The notes under the pieces: generated by a model | Seen by the model: the letters and a program-made list of their open reading frames with translations, nothing else | What the model was told of the DNA's origin: nothing | Databases searched by the model: none | Assembly (NCBI GenBank): GCA_016210565.1 | Contig: JACQUA010000286.1 | Location: 28,723 to 92,722 of the forward strand | Direction of reading: 5' to 3' | From: Chloroflexota bacterium | GTDB lineage: Bacteria > Chloroflexota > Dehalococcoidia > JACQUA01 | DNA length: 64,000 bases | Part shown: positions 57,229 through 64,000 of the stretch, in pieces | Numbering within the stretch: the first letter of the stretch is position 1 | Layout: every line of letters begins with the position of its first letter | Program-made: the position numbers and the translations under genes

Positions 57229-58125
57229 ATGCACACGTTCCTGGAATTCTTCACCTACATTAAGGGTATAGAGTACCTCCTAGCCGTTGCCTTCCTCCTG
57301 AGTTTCCTTGTTTTCTGGCGTTTTACAGAGCCGTCCGGCGGGGGAGGCGGTGGAAGACGGTCTCTGCGATTTGCGCCGCTGCTTGCCGTCGCGGCAATTG
57401 TTCTTGTCATTGTTCGGACGGTTACCGCCACGCCGTCTCCGGCATCCCTGCCGGTGTCCCTGGCGGAGCCGAAAGTGTTCACCTTTGGCAGTCTGGTCGA
57501 ATTGTACGGGCCTTCGTCTTTCGACCACGGGTCGCACCAGAAGACAACCGGGGATTGCAGCCTGTGCCATCACCATAGTCCGGGGAAGTCCCCGCCGTGC
57601 AGACAGTGCCATCCGACATCCGTGAGCCAGGAAGACCTGGCCAAACCGGACCTGGCCCGGGTCTACCACCGCCGCTGCATATCTTGTCATCGCGAAAGAG
57701 ACACAGGGCCGCTGGCCTGCACCGGGTGCCATGTGAAGGCAACGATCCCACCCCTGTCCATCACGCACCCTCTTACAGCGAGGGACAAGTGTCTCCAATG
57801 CCACGGGGGCGCCATCGCCGGTATCCCGGGGGTGCCGGATGACCATGCCGGGGCTACCGACGGTGTCTGTCAGCTATGCCACAGGCCCTCCAAAGAGCTG
57901 CCGTCCCCGATCCCTGCCAGGCCGACTCCGCCGGTACCCGTGCCGGCGAAAGAAGTGAAACCGGAACCATCGCCGTCGGCGAAGGCAGAGGGCCCGGCGG
58001 CTCTCCGCCATGAAACGGCGGGAAGGGGGGATTGCCTGCTGTGCCATGCCGGCGCCGGCATGCCGCCCGATCACGCCGGGAGGGGGAATGATAGCTGCCT
58101 CATCTGTCATAAGCCTCAGCAATAA
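57229..58125 (+). CDS. Octahaem c-type cytochrome with cytochrome c3-like domain
   Basis: A 298-residue protein from ATG 57229. Two hydrophobic segments at the N-terminus (about 12-31 and 46-63) anchor it. A cytochrome c3-type tetrahaem domain follows: CSLCHHH, CRQCH, CISCH and CTGCH, with the axial-type histidines in SSFDHGSH and YHRRC. A two-haem module with CLQCH..GIPGVPDDHAG..CQLCH, a Pro-rich linker and a final CLLCH..PPDHAG..CLICH complete eight haems. Together with the FeS and NrfD genes it resembles Hmc/Tmc/Rhc-type transmembrane complexes, in which such a cytochrome exchanges electrons on the outer face. Confidence 0.92.
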   Translation: MHTFLEFFTYIKGIEYLLAVAFLLSFLVFWRFTEPSGGGGGGRRSLRFAPLLAVAAIVLVIVRTVTATPSPASLPVSLAEPKVFTFGSLVELYGPSSFDHGSHQKTTGDCSLCHHHSPGKSPPCRQCHPTSVSQEDLAKPDLARVYHRRCISCHRERDTGPLACTGCHVKATIPPLSITHPLTARDKCLQCHGGAIAGIPGVPDDHAGATDGVCQLCHRPSKELPSPIPARPTPPVPVPAKEVKPEPSPSAKAEGPAALRHETAGRGDCLLCHAGAGMPPDHAGRGNDSCLICHKPQQ

Positions 58126-58129
58126 TCTG

Positions 58130-58345
58130 TTAAGAATCAAGTCTTGCGCAAAATGGAAAGAGAAATCCGAAATCCGAATCTCTAAATACTGGACAAATTC
58201 CAATGCCAAAATTCCAAACCCGGATCCACGTGCAACTAACGAATTTCTAGGCCAGGGGCTGGCGAGAAACCGTTTCGATATTTGGACATCGGTATTTTGA
58301 TATTGTTTAGGATTTCGGATTTAGTGCTTCGGATTTTAGTTCCGT
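58130..58345. repeat. R6 repeat block between the cytochrome and FeS genes
   Basis: AATCCGAAATCCGAATCTC, AAATTCCAATGCCAAAATTCC, TTTCGATATTTGGACATC and TTTAGGATTTCGGATTTAG form an AT-rich spacer inside an otherwise compact operon. Confidence 0.7.
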
Positions 58346-58380
58346 CTTGTCCGGTTTTGCTTTTTTGGAGGTCAAACGCC

Positions 58381-59340
58381 GTGCAAATACAACGAAGAAG
58401 CTTCATAAGAGGGGTGGTCTCCCTGGCCGGTGCGTCGTTGCTGAGCGGGATTAGCGGCATCAATGGCTCCCGGGCCGAGGCCGCGGACAGAAGAAAGCTA
58501 ACAGGCTGGGCGGACCGGTCCGGGGTGCTTACGGACCTCAATGTGTGTATCGGTTGCCGGCGGTGCGAAAAGGCGTGCAACGAAGAAAACAGCTTGCCCG
58601 TTCCCGACCACCCTTTCGACGATCTGTCCGTTTTGGAACGACACCGGCGGACCAACGCGGGGGCCTATACCGTGGTTAACCGTTATTACCTGCCCGACTG
58701 GTTGGCGACGCCCATGTATCGGAAAGTGCAGTGTAACCATTGCGAGGAGCCGGCCTGCGCCTCGGCATGTCCCGTGGGCGCTATCAAGAAAAGTCCCGAG
58801 GGAGCGGTCATTTACAACGAAGACGTCTGCATCGGCTGCCGCTACTGCATGACGGCATGTCCTTTCTACATACCTGCCTTCGACTGGTTCAATGCCCGCA
58901 CCCCGGCCATCAAGAAGTGCGACATGTGCTATTCCAGGATTACCAGGGGCCGTTTGCCGGCCTGTGTGGAGGCCTGTCCGGTCGAAGCTCTCGTGTTCGG
59001 TAAGCGAAAGCAGTTGATCGAACTTGCCAGGGACAGGATAGCGGATGAGCCGCACAGGTACTCGGACCATATCTACGGCGAGTACGAAGCCGGCGGCACC
59101 GGCTGGCTGTACATTTCTGGGGCGCCTTTCCGTCAGCTCGACTTTCCCGAGGACCTCGGGGATAAACCCCTTCCGGAACTGACCAAGGAGTTCCTTTCCG
59201 CGGTCCCGGGTGTGCTGGTCATCTGGCCGGCCCTCCTGGGGGGGTTCTACATGTTTACCAGAAACCGGAATTGCAGTCAGTCGGGTCCGGCCGCCGGACA
59301 GAACGGAAACGAGGTATCAAATGCATCGCATTCCAAATAA
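58381..59340 (+). CDS. Tat-exported four-cluster [4Fe-4S] ferredoxin subunit (HmcB/HybA-like)
   Basis: A 319-residue protein from GTG 58381, with GGAGG 10 nt upstream. The N-terminus RRSFIRGVVSLAG is a twin-arginine signal. Cysteine groups follow for four [4Fe-4S] clusters: CIGCRRCEKAC, CNHCEEPACASACP, CIGCRYCMTACP and CDMC..CVEACP. A C-terminal hydrophobic helix (VPGVLVIWPALLGGFYMF) anchors it, as in HybA/HmcB. It should carry electrons between the cytochrome and the NrfD membrane subunit. It overlaps the NrfD start by 20 nt. Confidence 0.93.
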   Translation: MQIQRRSFIRGVVSLAGASLLSGISGINGSRAEAADRRKLTGWADRSGVLTDLNVCIGCRRCEKACNEENSLPVPDHPFDDLSVLERHRRTNAGAYTVVNRYYLPDWLATPMYRKVQCNHCEEPACASACPVGAIKKSPEGAVIYNEDVCIGCRYCMTACPFYIPAFDWFNARTPAIKKCDMCYSRITRGRLPACVEACPVEALVFGKRKQLIELARDRIADEPHRYSDHIYGEYEAGGTGWLYISGAPFRQLDFPEDLGDKPLPELTKEFLSAVPGVLVIWPALLGGFYMFTRNRNCSQSGPAAGQNGNEVSNASHSK

Positions 59341-60589
59341 CGGCCATCCCTATTCCAGCCTTCTGCGGGACAAAATACTGCAGGGGAAGAGCCCGGGGGA
59401 GTACTTGCAGTCCCTGGGGACTCCTCTCAACGTACTGCTCAGTCTGCTGGTCCTGCCCGGCCTGTATATGTTATACCTGCGCTTTACCGAAGGACTCGGG
59501 GCTGTAACTGGGGGGCTTGACGATCAGCCCTGGGGTCTGTTCCTGAGCTGGGGGCTTTTTTCTGGCGTTCCCCTTTCCGCCACGGGCTTCCTGATGGGCA
59601 CTGCGGTCTACCTTTTCGGCATGAAGGAATATCATCCCATCGCGAGGAATGCCATTCTTGTCGGGTTTCTCGGCTATTCCTTCGCCGTCATATTTCTCCT
59701 GGTGGACCTCGGTCGTCCCTGGAGGCTGCCCTACCCTATGGTCTATTCCTTTGGTCCGGCTTCCGTGCTGTTCCTGGTGGCCTGGCACGTGGCCCTGTAT
59801 CTCACCGTGCAATTCCTGGAGTTTTCGCCGGCCATCTGGGAATGGCTCAATCTTAAGGTTATTCGCGGCTGGGCGCTGAGCATCACCATCGGGGTCACGA
59901 TATTCGGCGTCATTCTCTCCACTCTGCACCAGTCAGCTCTGGGCGCCATGTACCTGCTGGCCCCGGGAAAGCTTCATCCCCTCTGGTATTCGCCGTACAT
60001 CCCGGTACTCTTTTTTGTTTCGGCCATCGCCGCGGGTCTCAGCATGGTCATCTTTGTGAGCTGGATTACAAAAGCCTGCTTCAAAGCCTATGCCGATGGG
60101 CCTTACCTCGCCTCCGTGGATCGGGTCACCCCCGGGCTAGGTAAGGCGGTTAGCCTGGCGCTGTTTACTTACCTGGGCCTGAAGGTCGTCGCTGTCGCCC
60201 ATGAAAACTCGTGGGCGCTCCTGACTACGCCCTACGGCCTGCTGCTCGTTGTGGAAGTCCTGGGCTTTGTTCTGCTGCCTTCTATCCTGCTGGCTTATGC
60301 CGCGGGCCGCAGACGCATCGGCCTCATACGGTTTGGCGCCGTGTTGACCATGGTGGGTGTCGTCTTCAACCGGTTGAATGTTTCACTCATCGCGCTGAAC
60401 TGGCAACTGCCCCACCGCGAACTGCTTAACCTCAGGGAGCTGGCCATAGTGGTGAGCATTGTAACCATCGAAGTCATCGTCTACCGGTGGATAATCACCA
60501 GAATGCCTGTGCTGCGCGAACCGGCCGAGCACGAGATGGAGGACCTTGAGCCCCTGCGCGTGGAGGACTTCGATCCCGTCCGCAGGTAA
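59321..60589 (+). CDS. NrfD/HybB-family membrane subunit, ten-helix type
   Basis: A 422-residue protein from ATG 59321, with GAGG 7 nt upstream. Ten hydrophobic segments are visible, with the HybB/HmcC-type features GLFLSWGLFSGVPLSATGF, VDLGRPWRLPYPM and STLHQSALGAMYLLAPGKLH. NrfD-like subunits hold a quinone site and pass electrons or protons across the membrane. Together with the upstream FeS and octahaem cytochrome genes it forms a complete three-subunit conduit with no catalytic oxidoreductase subunit. Confidence 0.93.
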   Translation: MHRIPNNGHPYSSLLRDKILQGKSPGEYLQSLGTPLNVLLSLLVLPGLYMLYLRFTEGLGAVTGGLDDQPWGLFLSWGLFSGVPLSATGFLMGTAVYLFGMKEYHPIARNAILVGFLGYSFAVIFLLVDLGRPWRLPYPMVYSFGPASVLFLVAWHVALYLTVQFLEFSPAIWEWLNLKVIRGWALSITIGVTIFGVILSTLHQSALGAMYLLAPGKLHPLWYSPYIPVLFFVSAIAAGLSMVIFVSWITKACFKAYADGPYLASVDRVTPGLGKAVSLALFTYLGLKVVAVAHENSWALLTTPYGLLLVVEVLGFVLLPSILLAYAAGRRRIGLIRFGAVLTMVGVVFNRLNVSLIALNWQLPHRELLNLRELAIVVSIVTIEVIVYRWIITRMPVLREPAEHEMEDLEPLRVEDFDPVRR

Positions 60590-60820
60590 CCGAGGCGCGC
60601 AGTCGAATGGTTCTCCGGAAAGCCGCGAGCAGACTTGTGTAACATTGACCCTATTTTGTGTGCCATATTCTGAGCACAATTGCCGAGGTATTGCGAGACA
60701 AACGGGTAGTCGTGTTCGGGAACGATAGGGCTTTCACCCGTTGCGATTTTGCGGCCAATGCGGAATAATGGAACCGTGGTCGATAAACAGGCATTTTGAA
60801 AAGGTAAAAGGAGGAAACAG

Positions 60821-61045
60821 ATGAAATACGTTAGCGGATTCTTCCTGGCCTTACTCGTGGTAGTGAGCGTGCCGGTCATTGTAGGTTTCGGCGTGCCCCT
60901 GGCGTTTCTCTTTGGAGCCGGTTTCGGGCTCCAGAGGATCGGCAGGAAGGTAAGCCGGGTGGCGGCCGGACTGGCCTGCAGGCTGGATGCCGATTGCCCT
61001 CCCGGGCACGCCTGCGTCAACGGAGTCTGTGTCCCGCTGAACTAG
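60821..61045 (+). CDS. Small membrane-anchored cysteine-rich protein
   Basis: A 74-residue protein with an excellent ribosome site (AAAGGAGGAAACAG). Residues 3-42 are hydrophobic (LLVVVSVPVIVGFGVPLAFL). The C-terminus carries CRLDADCPPGHACVNG followed by CVP, four cysteines in a C-x5-C-x5-C-x3-C pattern, as in small disulphide knots of EGF/dickkopf-like repeats. It would face the outside. It has its own terminator. The function is unknown; it sits between two cytochrome operons. Confidence 0.75.
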   Translation: MKYVSGFFLALLVVVSVPVIVGFGVPLAFLFGAGFGLQRIGRKVSRVAAGLACRLDADCPPGHACVNGVCVPLN

Positions 61046-61076
61046 AACCAAGCTCAGGAGTCTTCCGGAAGAAAAA

Positions 61077-61106
61077 GCCGGGCCGAACCATCGGCCCGGC
61101 TTTTTT
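61077..61106 (+). terminator. Strong rho-independent terminator
   Basis: GCCGGGCCGA and TCGGCCCGGC form a perfect 10-bp stem around ACCA, followed by TTTTTT. It ends the small cysteine-rich gene and, with it, the rightward cytochrome region. Confidence 0.95.
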
Positions 61107-61107
61107 G

Positions 61108-61388
61108 CGTTATTGAGTTCTTTGAGTTATTGAGTTCCCCACACCCCCTGGGGCGGGGAATGGTGCTCCGAAAATGTCATTGCGAGTCCCGATTTCGTCG
61201 GGACGAAGCAATCTCCCAGGCTGTTGAGCCAACTGGTCCGCCTTGTCCCGACCTGTCGGGACTCTCGGAACGGAGCGGACTCTCACAAAGCCCAGGGGAT
61301 TGCTTCGTTGCTTCGTTTCTCAAAGACGGCTTCTTTTCATCGTTCATGGTGCGCTATTGGGGCATGGCTGATTGAATCTGTAATCTGT
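61108..61388. repeat. Repeat-rich spacer (R8 and R3)
   Basis: GTTATTGAGTTCTTTGAGTTATTGAG at 61109-61134 is the R8 unit also found near 1143 and at the end of the LysE gene. An R3 palindrome at about 61173-61330 starts GTCATTGCGAGTCCCGATTT and ends GATTGCTTCGTTGCTTCG. It has an extra inner palindrome, GTCCCGACCTGTCGGGAC. Confidence 0.75.
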
Positions 61389-62348
61389 CTATCGCTTCCA
61401 GGCGCTGCCGGCTTGATGGCAGGTCTCGCACTGGGCGCCGAAGTGATTGGCCGGGGGCTTGTGGCAATCGCCGCACACGTAGTTCAACCCGGTGAGGCGC
61501 TGCCCCTTATGGCACTGGTTGCAGCTAAGTTCGGCGTGCCTGCCCAGGAGGTTCACCGGGTGCTTGAAGGAGCGGACTGCCCAGCTATTCATGTCCGGGG
61601 TATGGCACTGATTGCAGTTGGCGTTCACCCCATGAGGGCTGACATGACAGGTGCGGCATTCCTCTCCCGATCCAAGCCCTTTCTGTTCATGACAGGCGGC
61701 GCAGCTTTGCCGGGGCATGACCCCGCGCTTTTCCGCCAGATTATGATTCGGGATGATGCCGGTGTGACAGCTCTCGCAGGATACCCTGGCGTCGCCGTGA
61801 GGGCAGTTCTCCGGCTTGTGGCAGGTCAGGCAGTTGTTGGACACATGGGCGGGGGTGACACCCAACGGCTTACCCGCCACCAGGCCGGTATGGACCAACC
61901 GCCCGTGACAGTCGGCGCACTTCTCCGACTTGTGCTTGCTGTGGGCTATCTTGAGACTGGCCTGCGGAATCAGTTCCGGACGCTGAGACTTATCGTGGCA
62001 CCGCTCACAACTGGAATCGTCCACATCGGTCTCGATAGGCACCTGGTAGGCGCCGGTGACATGCTTGAGGGCATTCTGGGAGCCAAACCGGACCACTTTA
62101 ACGGCGGCGGCGATCCCCGGCTCGGTGTGGCAATCGATGCAGTTGATCCGGTAGTGGGATGAAATAAGCCACTCCTCGGCGGCAGGACGCATCTCGTGAC
62201 AACTGCCGCAGAACTCGGGGCGAGACACAAAAGAGACCGCTCCCCTCATGCCCAGCGCGAACAAAGCAGCGCCGCCGAGAACAAACAGGCCCGGTCGGAC
62301 GAGTTTCCGCAGGTTGATTCTTTTCCGCGGTGCAGAGTCGGTGGACAT
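61389..62348 (-). CDS. Dodecahaem (12 CxxCH) NapC/NirT-type membrane-anchored cytochrome
   Basis: A 319-residue protein. One N-terminal helix (PGLFVLGGAALFALGM) is followed directly by the NapC/NirT-like FCGSCHEMRPAAEEWLISSH. Twelve CxxCH sites follow in order: CGSCH, CIDCH, CERCH, CADCH, CLTCH, CESCH, CAACH, CRTCH, CNQCH, CNQCH, CGDCH and CETCH. That is one haem per about 24 residues, a density that implies a wire-like stack. It is the last gene of a FeS/NrfD/cytochrome operon, 19 nt after the NrfD gene, and probably carries electrons from that complex to an outside acceptor. Confidence 0.93.
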   Translation of the reverse strand: MSTDSAPRKRINLRKLVRPGLFVLGGAALFALGMRGAVSFVSRPEFCGSCHEMRPAAEEWLISSHYRINCIDCHTEPGIAAAVKVVRFGSQNALKHVTGAYQVPIETDVDDSSCERCHDKSQRPELIPQASLKIAHSKHKSEKCADCHGRLVHTGLVAGKPLGVTPAHVSNNCLTCHKPENCPHGDARVSCESCHTGIIPNHNLAEKRGVMPRQSCAACHEQKGLGSGEECRTCHVSPHGVNANCNQCHTPDMNSWAVRSFKHPVNLLGRHAELSCNQCHKGQRLTGLNYVCGDCHKPPANHFGAQCETCHQAGSAWKR

Positions 62349-62367
62349 GGAATATCCTTCCTGCCAA

Positions 62368-63258
62368 TCAGCTTATGGCAATGGGCACGGCTGCGGTGAT
62401 GACCAGGTAACGAAGGACCAGCCCGCCGACCAGCACGCTGCCGTCACTCACAAACATGGCCGGTCCCACCAGGGGCCTGCCCTGGACGACTTCGTAGACG
62501 AAGATGATCAGGGGGTCAACGATGCCGAAGACTACGATGCCGATCCAGAAGTAGACGCTCAGCGGCCCCGATATCAGGATGCGCACGGATTCTTGCGAGG
62601 CGGTGCTCCCGTGGGCGCTGATGAACAGCCAGGAAAAAATCAGGATCAGCTCCGCCAGGATCATGGCGGCGTGGACCTGGTTCAGGTAGAAGAAATGCTG
62701 GGAGACGAGCCTGCGGTCACCAACAGGCCAGGCAATGGCGAGCACGACCGCCGCGGCCAGGCCGCAGGATATGGCCGAAGTGACGAAGAGGACCGGCAGG
62801 ATCGTGGTGTTCCAGAGGGGAACGCCCTTCACGATGCCGATAAGAAGTCCGGTGTAGATAGCCGTGGCTACAGCCAGCAGCGACCCTATATGGAGCAGCC
62901 AGCCCCTGTACTTGCGTAGCTTCAGCCAGGGGCCTTTGATTTCTTCTATTTCCAGGAGACCGTAAAGAAATGCTATGGGCACAAAAGCCGTCAGGATGTA
63001 GATGCCCCAGGTCATGGGGGAACTCAAATTGGTGTAGAGGTAGGCCAGCCGCCAGGGTTGCCACCTGCCGATCCCCAGGTCCAGAATGAGAAACGGGATA
63101 CCCAGCGCTACCACCGGCCCGCTCAGCACAGCCCCGGCCCTCACCAGCGGGCGGAAGTTGTCCCGGCCATACATCTCGGTAACCCGGGCGGTAAGGAAGG
63201 CGCCGGCCCCGGTGCCGGCCAAGAAGAGATAGATGGCGATCTGATAGCCCCAGGCCAT
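62368..63258 (-). CDS. NrfD/PsrC-type polysulfide reductase-like membrane subunit
   Basis: A 296-residue protein from ATG 63258 (MAWGYQIAIYLFLAG), with AGGAG 5 nt upstream. Eight or so hydrophobic segments are seen. The N-terminal GTGAGAFLTARVTEMYG, followed by LDLGIGRWQPW, is the NrfD/PsrC pattern. It is shorter than the HybB-type protein at 59321, so the two modules use different NrfD branches. It lies 8 nt after the FeS gene. It should exchange electrons with the menaquinone pool. Confidence 0.92.
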   Translation of the reverse strand: MAWGYQIAIYLFLAGTGAGAFLTARVTEMYGRDNFRPLVRAGAVLSGPVVALGIPFLILDLGIGRWQPWRLAYLYTNLSSPMTWGIYILTAFVPIAFLYGLLEIEEIKGPWLKLRKYRGWLLHIGSLLAVATAIYTGLLIGIVKGVPLWNTTILPVLFVTSAISCGLAAAVVLAIAWPVGDRRLVSQHFFYLNQVHAAMILAELILIFSWLFISAHGSTASQESVRILISGPLSVYFWIGIVVFGIVDPLIIFVYEVVQGRPLVGPAMFVSDGSVLVGGLVLRYLVITAAVPIAIS

Positions 63259-63266
63259 GTTTCTCC

Positions 63267-63806
63267 TTATCTCAGATAATAAACGTTCGGCGCCGTGTTC
63301 AGTTCCAGAAGCAGTCTGGTGGCCTTTTTGCGGACTATTAGCTTTGAGATCGCAGTCTGCGGGCTGCTGAGGTCGCCAAACACGCGCGCCCCAGTCGGGC
63401 AGGCGGCGACGCAGGCTGGCTGGACTCCCTTCTCCACCCTCGGCTTGCAGAAAATGCATTTACCGGTAACCCCGGCCCTTTCATTGAAGACCCTGGCCTG
63501 ATAGGGACAGGCGACAACACAGTACTTGCAGCCTATGCACCGAGTCTGATCAACCAGGACAAATCCGTCCCGGTGCTTGTAGTTGGCCCTGGTCGGGCAG
63601 ACCTGGACGCAGGGCGGCTCGTCGCAATGCATGCATTGCACCGCAAGACATTCCTCGACAACGGTGGGATAGCGCCCTTGTTCGTTCACCTTGAGCTTTA
63701 TCCACCGTTCGTCATAGTCCAGGTGGTTTTGCGACTGGCACGCAACGGTGCAGCTATTGCAGCCGACACATTTTGTGAGGTCGATGACCATTCCGTATCG
63801 TGGCAT
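63267..63806 (-). CDS. Four-cluster [4Fe-4S] ferredoxin subunit (NrfC/PsrB/DmsB-like)
   Basis: A 179-residue protein with 16 conserved cysteines in four groups: CVGCNSCTVAC, CMHCDEPPCVQVCP, CIGCKYCVVACP and CIFC..CVAACP. There is no signal peptide, so as drawn it would face the cytoplasm unless co-exported with a partner. It is the first gene of the operon with the NrfD and 12-haem genes. No molybdopterin catalytic subunit follows on this strand inside the window; one could lie to the right of the edge. Confidence 0.93.
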   Translation of the reverse strand: MPRYGMVIDLTKCVGCNSCTVACQSQNHLDYDERWIKLKVNEQGRYPTVVEECLAVQCMHCDEPPCVQVCPTRANYKHRDGFVLVDQTRCIGCKYCVVACPYQARVFNERAGVTGKCIFCKPRVEKGVQPACVAACPTGARVFGDLSSPQTAISKLIVRKKATRLLLELNTAPNVYYLR

Positions 63807-63825
63807 GGCTGAGTCCTTCTAAGCA

Positions 63826-63978
63826 AATTCAAATGTCAACAATCGGCCATCCCGACGAGTCGGGACAATGAACGATGAAACTGTCATTCTGAGCGAAGAC
63901 GAGCGCCAGCGAGTCGGAGTCGAAGAACCTTTCGGATGGGTGGAGACGAAAGACCCTTCGACTGCGCTCAGGGTGACA
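63826..63978. repeat. R6 snippet and intact R2 palindrome
   Basis: AATTCAAATGTCAACAATCG and CATCCCGACGAGTCGGGAC precede a 97-bp R2 copy at 63882-63978, TGTCATTCTGAGCGAAGACG..CGCTCAGGGTGACA. This copy is closest to the one inside the coding sequence at 36264-36360. Confidence 0.85.
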
Positions 63979-64000
63979 TTTTCAGAGCAATAAGAATGCA

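Noticed and set aside
1..64000. tRNA, rRNA, transposase or integrase genes
   Set aside because: None was recognised by eye on either strand; a covariance-model scan would be needed to exclude a tRNA.

Overview
The window is GC-rich bacterial DNA from an anaerobe with a strong redox and electron-transport content. It holds an aldehyde:ferredoxin oxidoreductase, indolepyruvate ferredoxin oxidoreductase, a UbiD-type decarboxylase, two NrfD/ferredoxin membrane modules and five intact multihaem c-type cytochromes with 43 CxxCH-type haem sites between them. TTG and GTG starts behind good Shine-Dalgarno sequences are common. The gene set and the many intergenic repeat families resemble environmental Chloroflexota (Dehalococcoidia-like) genomes, but this assignment is an inference, because no rRNA or other taxonomic marker is present. 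No tRNA, rRNA, transposase or CRISPR array was recognised.

Layout. 1-7.6 kb: rarA (cut by the left edge), a small ferredoxin, an FmdB zinc ribbon, a ferritin-like protein, a UbiA-type prenyltransferase remnant abutting a single-chain type IIG-like restriction-modification gene, and an ABC solute-binding lipoprotein. 7.9-20.2 kb: acid/amino-acid metabolism, with an AMP-forming ligase, a UbiD decarboxylase, iorAB, a long-chain-type acyl-CoA synthetase, LivH/LivM permeases and an M20 peptidase. 20.4-30.2 kb: an MBL hydrolase, a MidA-type methyltransferase, an MFS exporter, a tungsten-type AFOR followed by a MoxR/VWA pair, and a second ferritin-like protein. 30.5-34.5 kb: a glutaredoxin whose first active-site cysteine codon is TGA (probable selenocysteine) fused to a PDZ domain, a rhodanese lipoprotein, a LysE exporter and TypA. 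34.7-41.3 kb: CcmA/CcmB, a decayed cytochrome b/c gene and two multihaem cytochromes. 41.8-53.4 kb: a DJ-1/PfpI-like protein without the usual cysteine, an orphan PhoB-class response regulator, a TctCAB transporter, a P-type ATPase and two tandem DUF4399-like/cupredoxin lipoproteins. 53.7-63.8 kb: an 11-haem cytochrome with a b-type cytochrome, an 8-haem cytochrome/FeS/NrfD operon, and a convergent FeS/NrfD/12-haem operon.

How it fits together. Ferredoxin-linked oxidation of 2-oxoacids and aldehydes, acid activation and decarboxylation would supply reductant. The NrfD, b-type and multihaem cytochrome modules could move electrons between the quinone pool and the outside of the membrane; CcmAB would help cytochrome maturation.

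The most unusual observations are: (1) the selenocysteine glutaredoxin-PDZ gene with a SECIS-like hairpin starting at the UGA; (2) palindromic dispersed repeats inserted in frame inside two protein genes (iorA and a membrane protein next to ccmA), one of which matches an intergenic copy elsewhere in the window; (3) two promoters 11 kb apart with the same 56-bp architecture, including a PhoB-box-like element over the -35 position, one in front of the cupredoxin gene and one in front of the DJ-1-like gene beside the response regulator; (4) a two-haem module reused in four otherwise different cytochromes.
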